A DNA stretch of 11,814 nt from DAOPMC01 sp035392025 (lineage in GTDB: Bacteria > Bacillota_I > Bacilli_A > RF39 > UBA660), in the NCBI GenBank assembly GCA_035392025.1, contig DAOPMC010000031.1, positions 1 to 11,814 of the forward strand, in the 5' to 3' direction. Of the stretch, positions 1 through 6,373 are shown one piece after another (the stretch's first letter is position 1; every line of letters begins with the position of its first letter). Under the pieces are notes generated by a model that was not told the DNA's origin, made no database searches, and saw only the letters and a program-made list of their open reading frames with translations. A program made the position numbers and the translations under genes.

Positions 1-21
1 TCCCGTTAATGTTTAAATATT

Positions 22-40
22 TTTGGGACATTTTCCCAAA
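22..40. repeat. Short hairpin at left edge
   Basis: A perfect 7-bp inverted repeat, TTTGGGA and TCCCAAA, encloses the 5-nt spacer CATTT. There is no T-run after it on either strand, so it does not look like an intrinsic terminator. It lies just beyond the stop codon of the small minus-strand ORF and contains the 12-nt motif that reappears inverted at the right edge. It may be part of a mobile-element end, but no transposase is visible. Confidence 0.5.
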
Positions 41-53
41 CTATTGACATTAT
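26..53 (-). repeat. Boundary repeat, left copy
   Basis: Read on the minus strand, this segment is ATAATGTC, 8 nt, GGGAAAATGTCC. The same two blocks, 14 nt apart, close the window on the plus strand at 11781-11814. The two copies are therefore inverted relative to each other and point outward. A match of 8 plus 12 nt at both extremes is unlikely by chance. The likely reading is that the sequence runs into related repeat or insertion-sequence ends on both sides; the family cannot be named from this. Confidence 0.45.
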
Positions 54-148
54 TTTCTTGTCCTACTTTTTGCTCCTAGCAATACTTTAGCTAGATTATT
101 TTTACTAATCATCTCATGTAATAGAAATATAATGTCTTCATTATTCAT
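50..148 (-). CDS. Small unrecognised ORF, possibly truncated gene
   Basis: This ORF of 32 codons starts with ATG at 148 and stops with TAA at 52-50. It was found by reading the minus strand directly. GGTGA (157-153) lies 4 nt before the start, and a promoter-like pair (TTGTCG, 17 nt, TATAAA) lies at 204-176, so the start looks genuine. The peptide begins MNNEDIIFLLHEMISKNN, is amphipathic, and ends with a basic tail (KSRTRK). I do not recognise a family. The stop sits at the boundary repeat, so the original gene may have been longer and cut by an insertion; a true small protein is equally possible. It is divergent from recU. Confidence 0.4.
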   Translation of the reverse strand: MNNEDIIFLLHEMISKNNLAKVLLGAKSRTRK

Positions 149-175
149 ATAGTCACCCACTTAAATATATCTTTT

Positions 176-204
176 TTTATATATTTTAGCAATTTATTCG
201 ACAA
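176..204 (-). promoter_or_regulatory. Candidate sigma-A promoter for the small minus ORF
   Basis: On the minus strand the -35-like hexamer TTGTCG (204-199, 4 of 6 consensus) is followed after 17 nt by the -10-like hexamer TATAAA (181-176, 5 of 6). Transcription would begin near 169, giving a leader of about 20 nt before the ATG at 148. In such A+T-rich DNA chance matches are common, but spacing and position fit. Confidence 0.4.
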
Positions 205-231
205 TACTTATCAAAATATTTAACTTATTTC

Positions 232-245
232 ACAATTATAATTGT
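232..245. promoter_or_regulatory. Perfect 14-bp palindrome at the recU promoter, possible operator
   Basis: ACAATTATAATTGT is a perfect palindrome. It touches the upstream side of the proposed -35 region of the recU promoter and also lies upstream of the divergent small ORF. Its size and A/T core resemble dyad operators of Fur/PerR-type or other homodimeric regulators, but it matches no consensus closely enough to name one. A/T-rich palindromes also arise by chance. Confidence 0.3.
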
Positions 246-273
246 AGATATTTATGAATATTTAGTGTATAAT
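245..273 (+). promoter_or_regulatory. Candidate promoter of recU-ponA
   Basis: A perfect -10 hexamer TATAAT (268-273) follows the weak -35 TAGATA (245-250, 4 of 6) at 17-nt spacing. The predicted transcript start near 280 puts the ribosome binding site AGGTGG (281-286) almost at the 5' end of the mRNA, leaving about 11 nt before the start codon at 291. Confidence 0.5.
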
Positions 274-290
274 TATTCTAAGGTGGTTTG

Positions 291-848
291 ATGAGATATC
301 CTAATAAAATTAGAAAAGAAAATTTAAATAGTATTATTAATTATAAAAATAGAGGAATGTCTCTGGAAAATGCTTTAAATATTACTAACAAGTATTATCT
401 TGATAATGATATTGCAGTTATATATAAAAAACCTACTCCAATTAAAGTACTTAATACAATGTATAAAACTGGTAAAAAACAAATGATAACTGAAGCTTAT
501 TATCAAGAAAAATCTACTACTGATTATAATGGAATATACAAAGGAAAGTATATTGATTTTGAAGCTAAAGAAACTACTAATAAATTAAGTTTTCCACTAT
601 CAAATATACATATACACCAAATAAAACATATAAAGCGTGTATTAGATCATGGTGGAATTGCTTTTATTATTGTTATGTTTGCTTCAATAAATAAGATATA
701 TTTAATGCCTGGTGATATTTTATATAAAAATAAAGATAATAAAAGAATCTTACTTTCTCAATTTGAAAAAGATGGCTATGAAATAAAAGAAAAAGCCAAT
801 CTTATGATTGATTATCTAAAAATAATTGATACGCTATATATAATATAG
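291..848 (+). CDS. recU: Holliday junction resolvase RecU
   Basis: RecU cleaves four-way DNA junctions during recombination and repair and helps chromosome segregation in Gram-positive bacteria. The 185-residue product is slightly shorter than the B. subtilis protein (about 206). The family core is clear: an Asp in STTDYNG (D78), then IDFEAKET with E91 and K93 as the other metal and catalytic site residues, followed by the HQI.H and HGGIAFII region. ATG at 291 is preferred over the in-frame TTG at 288, because AGGTGG (281-286) is only 1 nt from the TTG but 4 nt from the ATG. The stop codon TAG (846-848) overlaps the ribosome binding site of the next gene, so translation is probably coupled with the PBP. 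The recU-ponA pairing is the arrangement known from Bacillus. Confidence is high. Confidence 0.95.
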   Translation: MRYPNKIRKENLNSIINYKNRGMSLENALNITNKYYLDNDIAVIYKKPTPIKVLNTMYKTGKKQMITEAYYQEKSTTDYNGIYKGKYIDFEAKETTNKLSFPLSNIHIHQIKHIKRVLDHGGIAFIIVMFASINKIYLMPGDILYKNKDNKRILLSQFEKDGYEIKEKANLMIDYLKIIDTLYII

Positions 849-856
849 GAGGAATA

Positions 857-3754
857 ATGAAAAAGTTAAAATTATTTAGAAAAAGAAATAATTCTCAAAA
901 TGTAAAACCTAGAAAAGTTAAAACTAAAAAAATTAAGGTTAAAGAAAAAAATGAAATAATAAGTAAAAAACCAAAGTTCTCATTAAAATCTAATTTAGTA
1001 TTTTATGCAGGTGTTGGTATATATTCTATAATACTTGCCATTGTACTGATGATTCTCTTAGGAATCACATATGGATTGTTGTTAATGGTGCCATATGCCC
1101 TACTTGTTTTATTAACTTTTATATTAGATAGACGAGCTAATAAGACTGCTGCTAGAAAAATAGTAAAAGGAATCTTATTATTTATTGTTATAATGGGTAT
1201 TTTAGGAATTATGTTATTTGTAGCATTCTTTGTATATATAGCATTAACATCTCCTACATTTGATAAATCTAAGCTTGTTGCATCAGAACAAACCATAATA
1301 TATGATAATAAAAATAAAGTAGTTGATACTATTGGCCTAGAAAATAGAGAGAAAATTTCATATGATGAAGTTTCAGAGAATCTTATTAATGCCATTATTG
1401 CAACTGAGGATTCAAGATTTTTCCAACACAATGGCCTTGATGCTCCAAGATTTATAAAGGCTGTTGTAGGGCAGCTTGCAGGACGCAGTGGGGCTGGTGG
1501 TGGTTCTACTATAACTATGCAGGTAATAAAAAATACATATACATCTACTGAAGCTAGTGGTATAGAAGGTATAATTAGAAAATTTACTGATATCTATATG
1601 GCCATATTTAAACTTGAACAAACATATACAAAAGAACAAATTTTAGAATTTTATATGAATAATTTCTTTTTAGGTAGTAGGTCTTATGGTGTAGAGCAAG
1701 CATCTCAAACATATTTTGGTAAAAGCGCTAAAGACTTAAATTTAGCAGAAGCAAGTTTGATAGCTGGTTTATATCAAGCACCTGGATCATATGATCCTAA
1801 TATTAATCCTGAGCAAGCTGAAGAACGAAGAACAACTGTTCTTTCTCTCATGAAAAGACATGGTTACATAACTGAAGAAGAAGAAAAAATAGCTCTTAGT
1901 ATTCCTGTTACTAACTTATTGATTGATTATGAAGTAGAAACTAGTCCTTATCAAGGGTATATTGATTTAGTCGTAAGTGAAGTAAAAGAGAAAACTGGTC
2001 TTGATCCTTATTCTACTCCTATGCTTATATATACTAATATGGATACTGCTGGTCAGGATGCAATCAATGATATATTTAATGGTACTTCTTATAAATGGAA
2101 ATATGCGGACATTCAAGCTGGTTTAGCTGCTGTTAATGTCCATAATGGCAAAATAATTGCAATAGGTGCCGGAAGAAATCGTGTTGGAGAAAGACAATTT
2201 AGTTTTGCTACTGATATCAATAGACAAATTGGTTCTACTGCCAAACCAGTATTTGATTATGCACCTGGTATAGAATATAGCAATATGTCTACTTATACTT
2301 TATTTGATGATAGTGCTTATACCTACAGTGATGGCAAAAATTTATATGACTTCGATAGAAAATATAAAGGTGTCCTGACAATGCGTCAATCGTTGCAACA
2401 ATCTAGAAATATTCCTGCATTAAAAGCATTCCAACAAGTCGATAACAGTTTGATTGTTAAATTTGTCACTAGTCTAGGAATTACTCCTGAAATTGATTCT
2501 GAAGGAATAATACATGAAGCCCATTCCATCGGTGGATTTAATGGTTCAAACCCATTAACTATGGCAGCAGCTTATGCAGCATTTTCTAATGGCGGATATT
2601 ATTATGAACCATATACTGTGAACAAAATAGTGCTTAGAAATGAAACTGAAGAAACTCTAACTTATTCTTCTACCGGTGTTAAAGTTATGAGTGAGGCTAC
2701 AGCCTACATGATCACCAATATATTATATACTGGTGTTGGTGGAAGCATAAGTGTATCGAGAGTAAGTGGAATCCCTCTTGCAGCTAAAACCGGTACTACA
2801 GACTATGATGCTGCTACCAGAAAAGAATATGGTTACCCATCTTCTGCTACAAGCAATGGTTGGATTGCCGGATATTCTCCTGATGTTGCAATTGGTTTAT
2901 GGTATGGATATGAGAAAAATATCAAAGGAAGATATATAACGACAAGCTTAAATACATCTCAAAAACGTGTTATCTATTCATTAGCTTGCAAAGCTTTGAT
3001 GCCAAAAACATCCGCTTGGAAGCAACCATCAAGTGTAGTAAAAATTGGTGTTGAAAAACTAAGTGATCCTGCTATGTTGCCTTCTGAATATACTCCAGCA
3101 ACTTCAATCACATACGAATTATTTAAAAAAGGCACTGAGCCTACGGAAATATCAGATAAATATGTTCCTCTAAATAATCCAACAGATTTATATGTAACTT
3201 ATGAGAATGGAACTACTCAACTTTCATGGGGTGCTGTAGAAGGCCACACTAATATTAATTCTGGTACAATACCATCATTAAGTTTTGGTGAATTAGGATA
3301 TGAGATTTATCAGAATAACACATATATAGGTTTTACTACCCTAACCTCTTATTCATATGATACTACTTACCCTTATGGAACATATGTAGTTAAAACCGCA
3401 TATAATTTGAGCAAAGAAAGTAGAAGTTCTGGATCTTATTTTACCCTTGTAAAAGATGCTGGTTCTGTTAATCTATCTTTAAGATTATATAATGATAATT
3501 CTTCAGAAACCATACCAATCGGTACTAGTTATGTTGAACCATCTAAACCAATTACAGTACTTGACAATCTAGTTGATGTAACCAGTGGCTCAGTAGTCAC
3601 TAAAAACATTTTTAATCAAGCAAATGTGCTTATTGGTACATCAATAGATAGTCTCAATGCACTAAAGAATAGTGCTGGCACATATAAAATTGTTTACTCC
3701 GCAACTTACTTGGGAGTGTCAAAAACAATTACAAAAACTGTCATATTTAATTAA
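857..3754 (+). CDS. ponA: Class A penicillin-binding protein (bifunctional glycosyltransferase/transpeptidase)
   Basis: This bifunctional enzyme polymerises lipid II into glycan strands and cross-links the peptides outside the membrane. The 965-residue protein has a Lys/Arg-rich cytoplasmic tail (1-48), then hydrophobic segments at about 48-70, 71-90 and 104-130. The GT51 domain (about 140-360) shows EDSRFFQHNG (E184), GGSTIT.Q (215-222) and RKFTD (241-245); the last is normally RKxxE, so the second catalytic Glu appears as Asp245. The transpeptidase domain (about 400-720) has all motifs: S460-TAK, S516-RN, K644-TGT. The C-terminus (about 770-965) looks like a fibronectin III-like module and then an Ig-like module. 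AGGAGG (847-852) lies 4 nt before the ATG. It follows recU directly and ends in a terminator. Family assignment is secure; ponA is named from synteny. Confidence 0.94.
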   Translation: MKKLKLFRKRNNSQNVKPRKVKTKKIKVKEKNEIISKKPKFSLKSNLVFYAGVGIYSIILAIVLMILLGITYGLLLMVPYALLVLLTFILDRRANKTAARKIVKGILLFIVIMGILGIMLFVAFFVYIALTSPTFDKSKLVASEQTIIYDNKNKVVDTIGLENREKISYDEVSENLINAIIATEDSRFFQHNGLDAPRFIKAVVGQLAGRSGAGGGSTITMQVIKNTYTSTEASGIEGIIRKFTDIYMAIFKLEQTYTKEQILEFYMNNFFLGSRSYGVEQASQTYFGKSAKDLNLAEASLIAGLYQAPGSYDPNINPEQAEERRTTVLSLMKRHGYITEEEEKIALSIPVTNLLIDYEVETSPYQGYIDLVVSEVKEKTGLDPYSTPMLIYTNMDTAGQDAINDIFNGTSYKWKYADIQAGLAAVNVHNGKIIAIGAGRNRVGERQFSFATDINRQIGSTAKPVFDYAPGIEYSNMSTYTLFDDSAYTYSDGKNLYDFDRKYKGVLTMRQSLQQSRNIPALKAFQQVDNSLIVKFVTSLGITPEIDSEGIIHEAHSIGGFNGSNPLTMAAAYAAFSNGGYYYEPYTVNKIVLRNETEETLTYSSTGVKVMSEATAYMITNILYTGVGGSISVSRVSGIPLAAKTGTTDYDAATRKEYGYPSSATSNGWIAGYSPDVAIGLWYGYEKNIKGRYITTSLNTSQKRVIYSLACKALMPKTSAWKQPSSVVKIGVEKLSDPAMLPSEYTPATSITYELFKKGTEPTEISDKYVPLNNPTDLYVTYENGTTQLSWGAVEGHTNINSGTIPSLSFGELGYEIYQNNTYIGFTTLTSYSYDTTYPYGTYVVKTAYNLSKESRSSGSYFTLVKDAGSVNLSLRLYNDNSSETIPIGTSYVEPSKPITVLDNLVDVTSGSVVTKNIFNQANVLIGTSIDSLNALKNSAGTYKIVYSATYLGVSKTITKTVIFN

Positions 3755-3778
3755 ATGTTCTATAATGAACATTTTTTT
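3753..3778 (+). terminator. Intrinsic terminator of recU-ponA
   Basis: An 8-bp stem (AAATGTTC with GAACATTT, 3753-3760 and 3767-3774) with loop TATAAT is followed by further T residues to 3778. It begins within the stop codon of the PBP gene. Only two pairs are G-C, but the U-tract and position make it convincing. Confidence 0.75.
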
Positions 3779-3779
3779 A

Positions 3780-3788
3780 TGATATAAT
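3780..3788 (+). promoter_or_regulatory. Extended -10 promoter of the LCP gene
   Basis: TGATATAAT is a perfect extended -10 element (TGnTATAAT). The spaced upstream region overlaps the preceding terminator and has no recognisable -35, which is usual for extended -10 promoters. The start of transcription would be near 3795, just before the ribosome binding site GGGAGG (3799-3804), giving a leader of about 18 nt. Confidence 0.6.
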
Positions 3789-3812
3789 ATTATTTATTGG
3801 GAGGTCTATCAT

Positions 3813-5726
3813 ATGAAAAAACACAAAAATCTTAAAGTGGGATTAAAAATTGCTTTATTGTTATTAATAATAATAAATCTTATTTCATATGGATATATAG
3901 CATATGGATTATATTTATTATCAGGAATAGAGACAATACTAAGATATATTGGTATAGCCGCTCTTCTAGTAATAAATATCTTAATTATTATTTTTGCCAT
4001 TAAATCAATTAAAAAATTTAAAATAGGAAGATTTATACTATCATCAATTATCTTACTAATCTTTATTGCTATTCAGAGTTATGGTGGATATTTAATTCAT
4101 AATGTATATTCATCTATCAATAATATGAATAAAGATAGTGTTACATATGAAACATATTTAATTGTATATAAAGATAGCAACATTAAAAAGATTAAAGAAG
4201 TTGATAATAATAGTATAGGAATACTTAAGGATGAGACTTCTATTGATAATTACTTATTAGCACTAGAAATTATTAAAAAAGAAAATCTAAGAGATTCAAA
4301 CACCATTACAGAATACGAAGACACAACACAAATGATTGCTGATTTATACAACAATAAAATAGATGCTATATTTATAACCTCTAATTATATTGATGTGTTT
4401 TCTACTGAAGAAGAATATGAAAATATAGAAAAAGATACTAGAATTATCACAAAACTATCTAAATCTTATACTAAGGAAGAAATAAATAAAATTGAAAATA
4501 GTGGCGATGATATTGCAATTACCGAAGTGAAAATTGAAAAGCCTTTTACAGTTCTCATAATGGGAATTGACTCAACAGCTAAAACATTAAATAAAAATGC
4601 TGTTGGTAATGGAGATTCTATTATTATTATTACATTTAATCCTAAAACATTAAATGCAACTATCCTATCTATCCCAAGAGACATGTATGTACCAATATCA
4701 TGTAGCAATAATAGAGAAAGAAAAATCAATTCTGCTGCTGGTGGTGGTATAAATTGCATGAAAAAAACTATAGAGAATTTCTTTGATGTTAAAATTGATT
4801 ATTATGTAAAAGTTAATTTTCAAGGAGTTATTAATATAGTTAATGCTCTTGGGGGAATAGACGTTAATGTGCCTATTGCGTTCTGTGAATCAGGAAGTAA
4901 TCGTAAATGGGGATCATCAACAGTATATGTAGATCAAGGGTTGCAGACATTAAATGGAGAACAGGCATTAGCTCTTGCAAGGCATAGAAAAGTTTCAACA
5001 AGTTCAAAAAAGTGTCCTGAAAAATATCAGCACAGTATTTATGCATTTAATGACTACGTTCGTGGTCAAAATCAACAACTTGTTATTCAAGGAATTCTAA
5101 ATAAAGTTAAATCAATTACTAGTCCAAGTCAGTTGCTTACTTTATTAGATACTATTAGTAGTAGTATGGATACTAGTTTCACCACAGAACAAATTCTTTC
5201 ATTTTATAATATAGCCAAAGACATAATGCAAACTAGTGCTATTAATTCTAGCAATGTTATTACGCTTGATAAATTATTTATGTCAGGAACTAATCAATAT
5301 ATTTGGGACGAAGGTGCTGGTGGAGCTCGTTCAATGGAAATACCTAATCAAAGCAGTGTAAAGGATATTAAGGAAGCAATGGCAAAGAATCTAAGTACAA
5401 CTACAGCCCTAATAAAAACATTTGATTTTGATGCTAATGAGGCTTACACAGCGGCCATCATAGGAAAGAATCCTACTTCAAAAACAATATTATATTCTCT
5501 TGTAGGAAAAATAACAGGTAAGACCGAGATATCTGCAATATCTTATTGTAAAAGTAAAGAAATTGCATATACTATCGTTTATGAAGAATCTAGTGGTACT
5601 ACTGGAATCGTCATTAAGCAAAGTTATGACGCTACAAAAAGAATTGATAAAATTACAAATCCGATAGTACTTACTATCTCTAAAAGTACATCAACAAACT
5701 CAGGAGAAATTCCTAATACTCCATAA
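3813..5726 (+). CDS. LCP (LytR-CpsA-Psr) family cell-wall polymer ligase with N-terminal sensor-like segment
   Basis: LCP enzymes transfer wall teichoic acid or other undecaprenyl-phosphate-linked polymers onto peptidoglycan outside the membrane. The 637-residue protein has three hydrophobic segments (about 10-35, 42-64, 73-97). An extracytoplasmic stretch (about 110-215) contains IGILKDETS (135-143) and NKIDAIF (181-187), which resembles part of a type 2 solute-binding fold. The LCP domain (about 240-440) shows VLIMGIDS (247-254), GDS (267-269), SIPRDMYVP (286-294) with R289 and D290, KINSA (304-308) and ALARHRK (387-393) with R390 and R392. The tail (about 555-625) resembles one PASTA repeat, ending in a G.VIKQS pattern. 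Four cysteines lie in the LCP domain (297, 315, 358, 401). GGGAGG lies 8 nt before the ATG. The LCP call is firm; the flanking domains are inferred. Confidence 0.9.
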   Translation: MKKHKNLKVGLKIALLLLIIINLISYGYIAYGLYLLSGIETILRYIGIAALLVINILIIIFAIKSIKKFKIGRFILSSIILLIFIAIQSYGGYLIHNVYSSINNMNKDSVTYETYLIVYKDSNIKKIKEVDNNSIGILKDETSIDNYLLALEIIKKENLRDSNTITEYEDTTQMIADLYNNKIDAIFITSNYIDVFSTEEEYENIEKDTRIITKLSKSYTKEEINKIENSGDDIAITEVKIEKPFTVLIMGIDSTAKTLNKNAVGNGDSIIIITFNPKTLNATILSIPRDMYVPISCSNNRERKINSAAGGGINCMKKTIENFFDVKIDYYVKVNFQGVINIVNALGGIDVNVPIAFCESGSNRKWGSSTVYVDQGLQTLNGEQALALARHRKVSTSSKKCPEKYQHSIYAFNDYVRGQNQQLVIQGILNKVKSITSPSQLLTLLDTISSSMDTSFTTEQILSFYNIAKDIMQTSAINSSNVITLDKLFMSGTNQYIWDEGAGGARSMEIPNQSSVKDIKEAMAKNLSTTTALIKTFDFDANEAYTAAIIGKNPTSKTILYSLVGKITGKTEISAISYCKSKEIAYTIVYEESSGTTGIVIKQSYDATKRIDKITNPIVLTISKSTSTNSGEIPNTP

Positions 5727-5738
5727 AAAAAGAAAGAT

Positions 5739-6371
5739 CTAAACTCCTTCTTTTACTGAGACAATCTCTAACTTAGAGATTGTCTTTTCTTCATACTCAA
5801 TCTCTGTGTGAATTAATATTAATACTATATTAGTAGGATAACCTAAATCATTTTCATAAGTTATAGTTGCCTTTATCTGATATGCATTATCATCTATTAT
5901 ATCCCCATGAGTATATGAGGTAGTAGTTATATTTGTATCATCCACCACTACTTCTTTTACCTTGGGCAACTCTTGTGTTCTATCACTATCAATATTATTT
6001 TCGACATATTTATATATTGTATCTGATGCTTCAAGTACAAAATTTTCTCTTGCTGGTGTATATATAAACTCTACCCCACCTACATCATTTTTAGTAATTT
6101 TATCTGATAATGTGTAAAAATCTATCAGAAACATTTTAGATATTAAAGTTGCGTATACTTTTTCATCAATTTCTTCTTTTTCTAACTCTGTTGATAGTTT
6201 GTGAAAAAGACTTTTGTACGTACTTGACATGTTATTATAAAGTACATAATTATAGCCTTTTACTTCAGATGATGGCTTGGTTTCTTCTTTTGATGGTATT
6301 ATTTTATATATTCCATACCCTATCACTAAAAAAATTATAATTACAAGTACTATTACTATTGTTTTCTTCAT
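5739..6371 (-). CDS. Single-pass membrane-anchored protein of unknown function
   Basis: This is the last gene of the minus-strand operon, 210 residues long. A Lys-Lys start and one hydrophobic helix (about 4-25) predict an N-in anchor with the rest outside the cell. No lipobox cysteine follows the helix, so it is not a lipoprotein. The exported part (about 40-210) has a helical first half (48-125) and a second half rich in alternating beta-type segments (VVVDDTNITTTSY, YQIKATITYEN, IVLILIHTEIEY), which could form an NTF2-like fold; this is a guess. I do not recognise a family. ATG at 6371 comes 2 nt after the LtaS stop, with AGAAGGA (6383-6377) inside the end of that gene, so translation is coupled. 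Its last codons contain the convergent LCP terminator hairpin. Confidence 0.8.
   Translation of the reverse strand: MKKTIVIVLVIIIFLVIGYGIYKIIPSKEETKPSSEVKGYNYVLYNNMSSTYKSLFHKLSTELEKEEIDEKVYATLISKMFLIDFYTLSDKITKNDVGGVEFIYTPARENFVLEASDTIYKYVENNIDSDRTQELPKVKEVVVDDTNITTTSYTHGDIIDDNAYQIKATITYENDLGYPTNIVLILIHTEIEYEEKTISKLEIVSVKEGV
5758..5788 (+). terminator. Intrinsic terminator of the LCP gene, inside the convergent CDS
   Basis: A 12-bp perfect stem (AGACAATCTCTA with TAGAGATTGTCT, 5759-5770 and 5774-5785) with a 3-nt loop runs into a T-rich stretch (TCTTTTCTTC) on the plus strand. It lies about 30 nt after the LCP stop codon and is the strongest hairpin seen in the window. On the minus strand it is coding sequence of the 210-residue protein (residues about 197-207) and has no U-tract after it. 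Confidence 0.8.
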
Positions 6372-6373
6372 AT

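Noticed and set aside
1003..1639. Two overlapping minus-strand open frames opposite the PBP gene
   Set aside because: They lie wholly antisense to the well-supported GT51 coding region, lack convincing ribosome binding sites and show no recognisable protein features.
3813..5726. Annotation as a LytR transcriptional regulator
   Set aside because: The protein is membrane-anchored with an extracytoplasmic LCP catalytic domain and has no DNA-binding domain.
5727..5754. Hairpin AAAAGAA/TTCTTTT as terminator of the minus-strand operon
   Set aside because: The 7-bp stem has one G-C pair and a 13-nt loop, and the T-run is mostly used in the stem; too weak to call.
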